A DNA stretch of 64,000 bases, from contig NZ_CP020562.1 of assembly GCF_002082565.1 (NCBI RefSeq), positions 4,030,001-4,094,000 of the forward strand, written 5' to 3'. The translations under genes and the position numbers were made by a program. Under the pieces are notes generated by a model. It did not search any database. It saw only the letters and a program-made list of their open reading frames with translations, and was not told the origin of the DNA. Source of the stretch: Halomonas sp. GT. GTDB taxonomy: Bacteria > Pseudomonadota > Gammaproteobacteria > Pseudomonadales > Halomonadaceae. Below are positions 30,001-37,734 of this stretch, piece after piece. How positions within the stretch are numbered: position 1 is the first letter of the stretch; every line of letters begins with the position of its first letter.

Positions 30001-30020
30001 CTACCCAATACACTACCCAA
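30001..30020. repeat. Direct repeat CTACCCAA x2
   Basis: CTACCCAA occurs at 30001 and 30013, a 12-bp period, directly after a strongly AT-rich tract. Short repeated arm-type sites of this kind can accompany integration sites, but no integrase is nearby, so function is open. Confidence 0.35.
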
Positions 30021-30094
30021 CTAGCGTTAGGGAAGACCCAAAACGAAGACCATACTGAAAGTATCGATTGCAGCCTCCGCTCTTTTGTTCTGCA

Positions 30095-30844
30095 TCACTG
30101 ACTATGGCCACTTCTATTCCCCAAACCGTCCCCCCCATGAAACAGAATAAATTTGTGCATCCGTTCATTTAGCGAAGGTCCTACCCTCATACGCATTAAT
30201 TGCAATTTACCAAGCTCCAGCTCTACTTCCGCAACGCGCTTTGTTACTGAATCGCAGTATGCCTTTATCGCTTCGCTATCAATCACTGCGTTGTCCAATT
30301 TACCTACTAGCGCTTCATATCTGCAGCGGTGATCTATTTCTTCAGACAGGGCTTTTTGCAAGTCCTCAACAGCTTTACTTAAAACACTCTTGATCTGATT
30401 AGCCTCCTTCTTTTGCTTTTCCAGCTTCAACAAAAATGATTCTTTTTCTTTTTTATATTTTTCCGTGTCTTGCTTTTGCTCATGTACTGCATTGCTGATG
30501 ACTTGGCCAAGCGTCTCCACCTGAGATTGACCGCTTTTTTTAGCCAAGGCTTTCAATTGCCTTTGAGCCTCTTTGGACATTTGGATTGATACGGGATTGC
30601 CATGCTTTTTGCGATGCTTGCGCACATTCCAATTAGCTTGCATACGGCGACTTAGCTCCCGAAAAACGGCAGTGTCTAGAACGTCCCCTAACATGTAAAC
30701 CGTTTGTTGCACGCCGTATTGGTTGAGAGTTGTTGTCAACGCGCTAGGTAGTAATCCCGCCGTTGATTTGCGCACTAAGTAATTTGCAATCCAATTAAAT
30801 TGCTCAAGATCCCCCACATCAACCCATTCAAACGGTCGTGTCAT
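30095..30844 (-). CDS. MatP-like DNA-binding coiled-coil protein
   Basis: 249-residue protein in three parts: an N-terminal helical region (about 1-75; FNWIANYLVRKSTAGLL), a basic ribbon-helix-helix-like segment (about 75-120; RKHRKKHGNPVSIQMS followed by LKALAKKSGQSQVETLGQ), and a long Lys/Glu coiled coil (about 120-225). The order and the phrases RKxRKxH..., a strand, LxxLAxxxGxxxxET and an E/K-rich tail resemble MatP, which organises the Ter macrodomain by bridging matS sites. MatP is about 150 residues, so this version has an extended coil. Divergent from the gene at 31025. I infer DNA binding; the role is unknown. Confidence 0.6.
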   Translation of the reverse strand: MTRPFEWVDVGDLEQFNWIANYLVRKSTAGLLPSALTTTLNQYGVQQTVYMLGDVLDTAVFRELSRRMQANWNVRKHRKKHGNPVSIQMSKEAQRQLKALAKKSGQSQVETLGQVISNAVHEQKQDTEKYKKEKESFLLKLEKQKKEANQIKSVLSKAVEDLQKALSEEIDHRCRYEALVGKLDNAVIDSEAIKAYCDSVTKRVAEVELELGKLQLMRMRVGPSLNERMHKFILFHGGDGLGNRSGHSQ

Positions 30845-30918
30845 CAGCAGAACCTATAAAGAAAAGTGGAAGCAAAAATTCGTAAAAAACCATGCTTCAT
30901 CGCTAAAGCAAAAGCATA

Positions 30919-30955
30919 TTACAGTGTAAAGTTACAACGTAGTATAACAATGTAA
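30919..30955. promoter_or_regulatory. TTACA/TGTAA operator array in divergent promoter
   Basis: A perfect palindrome TTACA-G-TGTAA (30919-30929) is followed by TTACA (30932) and TGTAA (30951) as a wider inverted pair. These lie in the 180-bp AT-rich gap between the MatP-like gene and the winged-helix gene. They are good candidates for binding by one of the two flanking proteins. Confidence 0.5.
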
Positions 30956-31024
30956 TAAATAATTGTTTATATAGTCCGCAATACCGGATTTTTATTTTCT
31001 ATAAACTGCCGTATATTGCTTGCT

Positions 31025-32713
31025 ATGAATGCAACAATACTGACCTACAGAGATGCTCGATTAACGCCTGAAGCGCGTTGGCTACTGATGCAGTGGGCAT
31101 CAGTTATTGGTCTTGAAAAGAGTATCGACTGCCCTTTGCAAACCCTCTTTACTCGCCTAGGCCTAACGTATGCGCAAGGTCGCCGAGCTTGGGAGGTACT
31201 CATTGATAAGTACGGTGACAGGCAAGAACAGTTCATTGAAATTGAGCGCCTACCTATCAAAGGGCCAGGGAGGCCAGCTTCGCGTTATCGTTTGTCAGCA
31301 AAGCTTGTGAAGGCACTACAGAAGAGCCCATCGTCTTCTACGCACCATGCAGAAGAAATAGCCACACTCACAAAAACGACCCTACTGTCTGCTGAAAATA
31401 GAACGAAGGATTTGGTAAGAGATGGGCGTCGACGCCGCTCAAGGTTGACCTTACCTAACCGATGGCTACTCATGGTATTGCTAGCTCATGCTGATACGCC
31501 AGGTGTCATAACCAGCCTTGGAATATCAAAAATGCGCGTTCTTACGGGGATGTCACGCTCTCGCATAGATAGGCAACTGAAGAAGCTGGTCGATGTAGGG
31601 GTCATTGCGCACCATGAGCCGGGGCGATACTCACACCAAGCTAAAAAACGCAAAACCTCTATTTATTTTCTTGATTTAGCGCACCATTCATTTGGAAAAC
31701 ACACAAGAACGCCCAACACAATTGTGTCTCCACCCTCAAGCACCAAACCCGAGGTAACGGAATCAAGAAAAGGTGAAATAAAAAGAACAGAGTTGTTAGG
31801 TGGGATAGTGGATGCGGTGATGACTGCAGGGGTATGTACCTTGCAAATCGAAGCATTGTTGAAGGAGTACGATGCCATCAAGGATTCTGAGAGCATCGTG
31901 TCAGACGATACTAAGGAGGAATCAAAACAAGACAATGACCCCTATCGCGAAGCCAAAAACTACCAAAAAAAATATTACAAACTAAAAAGGGTTCTTGAAC
32001 AAGCGCTATCACTGCTGCCAAACACGCGTTATCTAGAGGGCGGTATTGAAGAGCTTCTTAAACACTACGATGAGGAGGATGCAAACTGGTTACTTACCAG
32101 CGTTCATATCGACACTTGTCGTCTGCTAACTTACTCCTGGAATAAATTAAAAAAAGGTTTTCTCGGGCCTGAACAGCCATGCCATGACGTCATAGTGGCG
32201 ACTGCTCGCCGTCTAGGCATAACCCCTAAGTATGTGATCGAAGCTGAACCTGAGCAGGAATCAGAACCCGATTCTGAAAAAACAGAAGACTATACAAAGG
32301 CGTTGGACGATGCAAAGCATCATAGGCCTTCCGAAGACGATCCAGTCACAGAGCAAATCTCTTATCACCCCTTGACGCTACTGTTTTATGCACTGTCACA
32401 CCACCTAGCCAAACAGCTTCAAAGTGCCTTCAACCCTAATGAACAAGTAGATTTTGAAACAATGACCTACATGCTCGTTCCTGTTTTCCCCAGTTCACCT
32501 AACGGCACGACGTTACCCGCATTTCAGCTACGTAGCTATGGCCTGCGCTCCGAAGATGCTGATAAAGAGCCAACAACGACTATATTCCGAAGCTATGTCA
32601 GCGAGGATCTAAAAACTTATTGGCAAACGCATCATCAGGATTGCCTTTCAGCCATCAATGATGAGCCAGATGATGCAATAGCGTCAGGCACTCAAGAGCC
32701 TACCGACTCATAA
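31025..32713 (+). CDS. Unknown large protein with tandem winged-helix-like regions
   Basis: About 562 residues from ATG 31025; a TTG at 31016 is open, neither has a clear ribosome site. The N-terminal 230 residues look like two winged-helix units. One has CPLQTLFTRLGLTYAQGRRA. The other has GISKMRVLTGMSRSRIDRQL followed by KKLVDVGVIAHHEPGRY, a replication-initiator-like or MarR-like pattern. The middle (about 285-340) is charged and helical, the C-terminus is acidic. Not recognised as a known family. It is divergent from the MatP-like gene and upstream of alpA and the Gp2-like gene, so a regulatory or replication/partition role in this mobile segment is an inference. Confidence 0.6.
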   Translation: MNATILTYRDARLTPEARWLLMQWASVIGLEKSIDCPLQTLFTRLGLTYAQGRRAWEVLIDKYGDRQEQFIEIERLPIKGPGRPASRYRLSAKLVKALQKSPSSSTHHAEEIATLTKTTLLSAENRTKDLVRDGRRRRSRLTLPNRWLLMVLLAHADTPGVITSLGISKMRVLTGMSRSRIDRQLKKLVDVGVIAHHEPGRYSHQAKKRKTSIYFLDLAHHSFGKHTRTPNTIVSPPSSTKPEVTESRKGEIKRTELLGGIVDAVMTAGVCTLQIEALLKEYDAIKDSESIVSDDTKEESKQDNDPYREAKNYQKKYYKLKRVLEQALSLLPNTRYLEGGIEELLKHYDEEDANWLLTSVHIDTCRLLTYSWNKLKKGFLGPEQPCHDVIVATARRLGITPKYVIEAEPEQESEPDSEKTEDYTKALDDAKHHRPSEDDPVTEQISYHPLTLLFYALSHHLAKQLQSAFNPNEQVDFETMTYMLVPVFPSSPNGTTLPAFQLRSYGLRSEDADKEPTTTIFRSYVSEDLKTYWQTHHQDCLSAINDEPDDAIASGTQEPTDS

Positions 32714-32791
32714 CCAACAGGCGCCAAAGCCACTCTCCAATTACAAAATACTCAGCTTCCTCATGTCATGAACGAATAACAGGAGTTCGTC

Positions 32792-32989
32792 ATGAGCATG
32801 AAACTGATCCGCATCAAAGACGTCATGGAACGCACGGGACTGGCCAGATCGACGATCTATAAGTACATCAGCCTTGGGAAGTTCCCGAAACCCGTCAAGC
32901 AGACCAGTCGGGCTGTTGCCTGGGTTGAAAGTGAGATTGCTGAGTGGATTAATGACTGCATCAAGCGCAGAGATAATGAAGAAGTTTAA
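32792..32989 (+). CDS. alpA: AlpA-family excisionase-like regulator
   Basis: 65-residue AlpA/MerR-like helix-turn-helix protein: LIRIKDVMERTGLARSTIYK followed by YISLGKFPKPV and AWVESEIAEWI. AlpA proteins bind DNA in P4-like satellites and prophage islands, where they activate integrase or excision. No integrase is in the window, so here it may regulate the downstream Gp2-like gene. AGGAG lies 8 bp upstream of the GTCATG start. Confidence 0.9.
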   Translation: MSMKLIRIKDVMERTGLARSTIYKYISLGKFPKPVKQTSRAVAWVESEIAEWINDCIKRRDNEEV

Positions 32990-33249
32990 CCCCCAGCTAC
33001 ATAAACTTTTTCTAATTTAATTGAAGAGCTGTTTGTCTACACTCTATCCCCTGCTGACCCCAGCGCCCACCCGCATCCGTCGATCTATCATCAACCTTTC
33101 TGACCCTTGTTTAATTATTATTAATATAAATTAACATAATCAAAGGGTAAGGGGAGGGGCCTCAAGCCCCGTACCTAAGTAGCCGCCGAAAGGCTAATAA
33201 CCGATATACCACCACTGTATTGAATCCAGCAACCACTGGAGGATTAGTC

Positions 33250-33312
33250 GTGCCTGTCATAACCGCTCATGTCACAGCAGCCATGGGCCATCATTCTTAT
33301 CAAGGAGCCTAA
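33250..33312 (+). CDS. 20-aa upstream peptide coupled to the Gp2-like gene
   Basis: GTG start with GGAGG nine bases upstream, reading MPVITAHVTAAMGHHSYQGA, stop TAA at 33310-33312. The stop lies between the AAGGAG ribosome site and the ATG of the next gene (33314), so translation of one probably controls the other. The preceding 260-bp leader contains a GGGGC/GCCCC hairpin near 33160. No homology is claimed; a leader or coupling ORF is the best reading. Confidence 0.5.
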   Translation: MPVITAHVTAAMGHHSYQGA

Positions 33313-33313
33313 A

Positions 33314-33973
33314 ATGCTACCAGTACACTCATCAAACGCTAACCTGCACTTACTCTATAACCCCATATTCAACGGGCTAAGAATTCAAAAAAAATATCTT
33401 CCTATGGCCAGTGAATACCTTCAGGCCCTTTACGATACGATGCACAAAGCACTGAATGACTACCCACGAGTTATGGCCTTTCGAATTGAACCGAGCATCC
33501 CTACGGAAATAAGCGACAGAATGACGCTAGAAGACCACAAGCGATTGATTAAACGGTTTATTGCTTCCTTTAAAGCCATCATCAAACACGACCGACAACA
33601 AAAGCGTATGAGTGGCTGGGTGCCTGCTACCAAGGTGCGCTATGTTTGGTGCCGAGAGATAGGCTGCAACGGCAAGCCGCACTACCACTTCTTTTTCCTA
33701 CTCAACCGAGATGTTTATCACTTGCTAGGTAAGGCATGCTCTCCCAATGAGAATCTAGTCAACCGGGTGTCGCGTGCTTGGTACAGCGCGCTAGGGGCTG
33801 TTTGGAACCCTCAGGAACCGTGGGTTCATGTGCCTAAGAAACCGCACTATTGGATTGATCGAAATGATGCGGACAGTTTTGAGAAAGCGTTCTACCGTGC
33901 CTCTTATTTTTGTAAAGCAGAAACGAAACAGTATGGGTTAGGAGTACGAATGTTTGGAACTAGCCGAAACTGA
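33314..33973 (+). CDS. Inovirus Gp2/YagK-YfjJ-type protein
   Basis: 219 residues from ATG 33314, which has AAGGAG at the right distance; the longer frame from 33269 has none. The central IGCNGKPHYHFFFLLNRD contains an H-x-H pair like that of HUH rolling-circle nucleases, and YRASYFCKAETK near the C-terminus supplies a tyrosine. This pattern is typical of YagK/YfjJ and inovirus Gp2 proteins found in AlpA-bearing islands. Probable DNA-replication or nicking role; catalytic activity is inferred. Confidence 0.8.
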   Translation: MLPVHSSNANLHLLYNPIFNGLRIQKKYLPMASEYLQALYDTMHKALNDYPRVMAFRIEPSIPTEISDRMTLEDHKRLIKRFIASFKAIIKHDRQQKRMSGWVPATKVRYVWCREIGCNGKPHYHFFFLLNRDVYHLLGKACSPNENLVNRVSRAWYSALGAVWNPQEPWVHVPKKPHYWIDRNDADSFEKAFYRASYFCKAETKQYGLGVRMFGTSRN

Positions 33974-34100
33974 AGACCTCATCATGATCATTGAGCAAGG
34001 TTGCTAAGCATCGCTTTGCCCACATGCCTCCACACCGCTAAACTCGACTCACTATTTTGTGGGGGCTATGTATCAGCCATGCCCAAGGTTATCGCCATAC

Positions 34101-34512
34101 ATGGAACCAACAATTAGCCACACCGTTACGCTGCAACAGCTGGAATCCTGCTTATGGGAAGCCGCCGATATTCTGCGCGGCAATATGGATGCGTCAAAGT
34201 ACAAGGATTACATCTTCGGCATGATGTTCTTGAAGCGACTTTCTGATGCTTTCGAAGAAGCTCAGGAGTCGGTGGTTGAATATTACCTCAGCAGGGGCAA
34301 AAGCGAAGCCCAGGCGCGTGAGCTGGCTGATGATGAAGACGAGTACGACAAAACCTTCTATATTCCGCCGGTTGCTCGCTGGGGGGCTATCAAAAACCTT
34401 AAGCACAATATTGGCGCGGAGTTGAACAAGGCCACCGAAGCGAGTGAAAAGCACAACGCCACGCCGGAAGGCGTGCTGGTGTCTATCGACTTAAATATCA
34501 AGAACAAGCTCT
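34101..34512 (+). pseudogene. hsdM: Truncated second hsdM (N-terminal domain only)
   Basis: From ATG 34101 the frame gives about 137 codons of an HsdM_N helical domain ([20 protein letters not shown] and [16 protein letters not shown]). The SAM and NPPF motifs are absent because the gene is interrupted by an IS3-family tail at about 34513. Sequence differs clearly from the intact hsdM at 25220, so it came from a separate type I system rather than a local duplication. A start at 34059 is also open. Confidence 0.85.
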
Positions 34513-34513
34513 C

Positions 34514-34717
34514 TTCTTTGGAACGCTGAAGTTTGAATATTTCTATTTGAACCGCTTCGACAACATTGAGCTGTTACAGGCGGGTATCTGCCACCATATC
34601 CATTACTACAACCACGAGCGAATCAAGACCAAACTAAAAGGCCTGAGTCCGGTACATTACCGACATCAGGCCTTGGCCGCTTAGTTTTTTACTGTCCAAC
34701 TTTTTGGGGTCAGTTCA
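34514..34717 (+). mobile_element. IS3-family insertion sequence, 3' remnant
   Basis: From 34514 to 34684 the frame reads the C-terminal 56 residues of an IS3/IS150-type transposase ([40 protein letters not shown]). It is followed by the terminal inverted repeat TGTCCAACTTTTTGGGGTCA (about 34693-34717). The left end and most of the transposase are missing, so it cannot move. It abuts the broken hsdM directly. Confidence 0.85.
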
Positions 34718-34882
34718 CTTCACTGGATTTTTAGCTATAGCGTGATGGTTCATTTCTTTCTCACACCAATACACCAGTCCATCGAAAGGCTAGCCCTATT
34801 TCACGTTTGATTAATATCGACTTTATTCGGGTATCTGGGTAGCTTGGCTGGATTTTCTCAGCGTACCCTCCGTATGAGCGCG

Positions 34883-35917
34883 TCAAAGCCCCACCTCATG
34901 AAGCAGTCTCAAGGGTTGTTTTTCTAAAGTCTCATCCTGAGTTGGCGGTTCGATGGGCACTACTTGTCCGTCGGCGCTCTCCAGCAGTTCTTGGAGTTGT
35001 GAATAACTTACCGATTGATCCACGACGTACTGATTGAGCATCGGCTGCGTCTCAAGCAGTGATTGAATTCCGTGATTCTGATCTTCAAGAAACTGATATA
35101 CCTGCACAAACGCAGTGCCATCGTCCCAGCCGACCTTGATGGGCTGATCGACGATATTAACCTGAGTGCCTAAAGGCACAGCACCGAATATTGCTTTAAT
35201 ATCTTCCGGAAACATGCGTATGCAGCCACGGCTAGCGCGCATGCCAATGCCGTCTGGATCATTGGTACCGTGAATTAGATAACCAGGTATATCGAGTAGG
35301 ATGGCATGCTTGCCGAGTGGGTTATCGGGACCTGGCGGCACCACGGCGGGTGCTGATTCGCCACGCGCCGCCGCTTCTTCACGCATGGAACGTGGCGGAT
35401 ACCAGGCAGGATCCTCAAGCCGCATGGTAGTGGTGGTAATTCCCAGTGGGGTGTCATAGCCGTCTCGACCAATGCCGATCGGATAAGTCTCGACTCGGGG
35501 CACCTCACCTTCGCCTACCTCCGGATAATAATAGAGACGCAACTCGGCGATGTTAATGACAATACCAGTCCTATCAGCATCGGGCAGGATGTGCTGGGCT
35601 GGCACGAGCACTTCTGTTCCTACGCCCGGCACCCAAATGCTGACATCCGGATTAGCTCGACGGATTTCCTCGTAGCCCAGGTTATGGGTGCGGGCGATAT
35701 CGAGGAGTGTATCCGCCTCGTTGCCTACCACTACCGTATAGGCCTCACCAATCAGGTCACCGTGTTCAGGCAACCTGTAGTGGCCCAGCGGCCACTCCCC
35801 CGTTTCTTCAGCAAGCACAGGTAAAGTGCTCAGCTGCGTAGCAATAAGCAACGCCCCTAGCCCCGTTTTAATAGTCATGGCAGTGATGGTGTTGGAGTAC
35901 CTAAGCGTTAGTATCAT
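34883..35917 (-). CDS. L,D-transpeptidase with LysM domain
   Basis: About 344 residues from ATG 35917, which overlaps the lgt stop (ATGA); an inner ATG at 35878 would give a classical signal peptide ([20 protein letters not shown]). A LysM-like region ([20 protein letters not shown]) precedes a YkuD catalytic domain with [11 protein letters not shown] and ASRGCIRM, catalytic cysteine near residue 232. Relatives (YbiS/ErfK) cross-link peptidoglycan or attach outer-membrane lipoprotein in the periplasm. Last gene of the minus-strand copper cluster. Confidence 0.88.
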   Translation of the reverse strand: MILTLRYSNTITAMTIKTGLGALLIATQLSTLPVLAEETGEWPLGHYRLPEHGDLIGEAYTVVVGNEADTLLDIARTHNLGYEEIRRANPDVSIWVPGVGTEVLVPAQHILPDADRTGIVINIAELRLYYYPEVGEGEVPRVETYPIGIGRDGYDTPLGITTTTMRLEDPAWYPPRSMREEAAARGESAPAVVPPGPDNPLGKHAILLDIPGYLIHGTNDPDGIGMRASRGCIRMFPEDIKAIFGAVPLGTQVNIVDQPIKVGWDDGTAFVQVYQFLEDQNHGIQSLLETQPMLNQYVVDQSVSYSQLQELLESADGQVVPIEPPTQDETLEKQPLRLLHEVGL

Positions 35918-36744
35918 TGTGTCTTCTTCTCTCGGCGGCACAGGTATGAACCGGGTTGGCTATGATTATCCACCGGCTGTTGGCGCGACCAGGTGATCAG
36001 CGCCATGCCAACCAGTATCATCGGGGCAGTCAGCAGCATGCCCATGGTGACCCAGCCAAACGCGAGGAAGCCGATGTGTTCATCCGGCAACCTCACGAAT
36101 TCAACCGTGAAGCGAAACACGCCGTACAGCAGCAAAAAAAGACCAGAGATTAGCCCTCGCCGCCGCGGCTCAGCGGAAAACCACCACAGCAGCACGAACA
36201 GCACCACCCCTTCCAGGGCGAATTCATAAAGCGCAGAGGGGTGGCGTGGCTCTGGGCCCATGTGGGGAAACGGCATCGCCCAGGGCAGGTTGCTGACGCG
36301 CCCCGGCAGCTCGTGATTGATGAAATTCCCGATTCGCCCTGCACCAAGCCCGATCGGCACCAGTGGTGCGATGAAGTCGGTTAGGGCAAAGAAGCCGAGC
36401 CGATGCTTTCGCGCAAACCATAGCGTCGCCGCCAGCACCCCGAGCAGCCCACCATGAAAGCTCATACCGCCTTCCCAAACTTTGAACAGCCATAAGGGGT
36501 TGGCCAGGAACTGCTCTATTCCATAGAACAGGACATAGCCCAACCGGCCACCAACCACTACGCCTACAGCGGAGTAAAAGATCAGGTCGCTAATGTCATC
36601 GTGGGTTAGCTTGAGTCGATTAGCTCTAAGGCGCCCAAGCCACCAGGCGGCGACGAAGCCCACCACATACATCAGGCCATACCAGTGAATCGCGAACGGG
36701 CCGAGGCTGATGGCCACTGGATCAATCTGGGGATATTGCAACAT
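35914..36744 (-). CDS. lgt: Prolipoprotein diacylglyceryl transferase
   Basis: 276-residue inner-membrane Lgt with seven or so helices and the signature [14 protein letters not shown]. It also has [10 protein letters not shown] and [12 protein letters not shown]. It transfers diacylglycerol to lipobox cysteines. GGGAGGT precedes the ATG. A housekeeping lgt is expected elsewhere in the genome, so this copy, beside a lipoprotein gene (36760) and copper genes, is probably an accessory set member. Confidence 0.94.
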   Translation of the reverse strand: MLQYPQIDPVAISLGPFAIHWYGLMYVVGFVAAWWLGRLRANRLKLTHDDISDLIFYSAVGVVVGGRLGYVLFYGIEQFLANPLWLFKVWEGGMSFHGGLLGVLAATLWFARKHRLGFFALTDFIAPLVPIGLGAGRIGNFINHELPGRVSNLPWAMPFPHMGPEPRHPSALYEFALEGVVLFVLLWWFSAEPRRRGLISGLFLLLYGVFRFTVEFVRLPDEHIGFLAFGWVTMGMLLTAPMILVGMALITWSRQQPVDNHSQPGSYLCRREKKTQ

Positions 36745-36759
36745 GGGGTACCTCCCGAT

Positions 36760-37623
36760 TTATTTGAGGTGCGACCAGTCGCGTCCACCGTTAGTACTGA
36801 TCAGCAGTTGGTTGAGGTCATCGACCGCCGCCAAACGCTGTGGGTCGTGCGGATCCAGCGCCAGGTGCATCAGATAGCGCTCTTCCCAGCCGCGCTTGAC
36901 TACCTCCCAATCCCGGCTGCCCTCCTCAACTCTCAGCAAGCCTACACCTATCATGAAGGCGTAAAGCTCTCCTTGGCTGGCCACCACCAGGCTCGTAGGG
37001 CGGCGCTCAGGGTATACTTGTCGCCATCGTTCGCCTCCGTCAGGACTCATCAATAGCCCGGTCTGGGTGGCGGCATAGAGTTGCTCTGGATCACGGCTCG
37101 AGGCGGCCAGGGCAATCAGCCCGGCCGGCGCCTTGGCGCGAATCTGCCAATTGGCACCACCATCCTGGCTGATTTGAAGCTGGCCAGCATTAGCTCCATA
37201 GAGTACGTTGGGAGTAGCCTCACTGATTGTCATCTGATGAAAATCTACCGGGCCGTCAACGCCGGTGGCTAATGGCGACCAGTTGCGGCCTGAATCCCTT
37301 GACTTAACCACGCCGAGGTCCCCCCCCCTGGCCGGGTGGCCGCTGGCAAAAAAGGTCTCGCCTTCTTCTGGGTGAGGAGCAAAACCCATGAAGTCATGGG
37401 TTTCCTCAGAGATCCGGCGGGCCATTCCATCACTTCCAACGGCATAAAAGCCATGGTGGGTGGCCAACCACAGTCGTTCGCTATCCGCTCGATCGACGGC
37501 CAGGCCGTGAATATGGGTCTGCTCTCGTAGTTGCTCAAGACTGATACTACTCGGTTCTCGGGAGCAACCTGAAAGCAAGGTAAGCAGGAAGGCCACGGCG
37601 AGTGGCCAGCGATAATAGGTCAT
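36760..37623 (-). CDS. BNR/Asp-box repeat lipoprotein
   Basis: 287-residue lipoprotein precursor with lipobox LLSGC. The mature chain has repeated Asp-box motifs (SRDSGRNW, SQDGGANW, SPDGGERW, STNGGRDW) forming a beta-propeller as in sialidase/sortilin-like or F510_1955-type proteins. Each repeat starts a blade. AAGGA precedes the ATG. Placed between the multicopper oxidase and lgt, it may be anchored by that enzyme and serve copper handling; ligand unknown. Confidence 0.8.
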   Translation of the reverse strand: MTYYRWPLAVAFLLTLLSGCSREPSSISLEQLREQTHIHGLAVDRADSERLWLATHHGFYAVGSDGMARRISEETHDFMGFAPHPEEGETFFASGHPARGGDLGVVKSRDSGRNWSPLATGVDGPVDFHQMTISEATPNVLYGANAGQLQISQDGGANWQIRAKAPAGLIALAASSRDPEQLYAATQTGLLMSPDGGERWRQVYPERRPTSLVVASQGELYAFMIGVGLLRVEEGSRDWEVVKRGWEERYLMHLALDPHDPQRLAAVDDLNQLLISTNGGRDWSHLK

Positions 37624-37694
37624 GACATCACGTCCTTATCAGTCGTCAGGTGGACAAGCACCACGCAAAGCCAACGCGCAACGCCAAAGCAAAA

Positions 37695-37733
37695 CAAGGC
37701 AAGGCAAGGCAAGGCAAGGCAAGGCAAGGCAAG
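37695..37733. repeat. CAAGG pentanucleotide microsatellite
   Basis: Seven perfect CAAGG units plus a partial eighth lie two bases after the multicopper oxidase stop, within the 111-bp gap to the lipoprotein gene. Such an array can change copy number by slippage and would alter spacing between the two genes. Confidence 0.95.
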
Positions 37734-37734
37734 C

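Noticed and set aside
33120..33250. Possible tRNA-like or attachment site before the Gp2-like gene
   Set aside because: There are small hairpins but no acceptor stem, anticodon arm or T-loop consensus.
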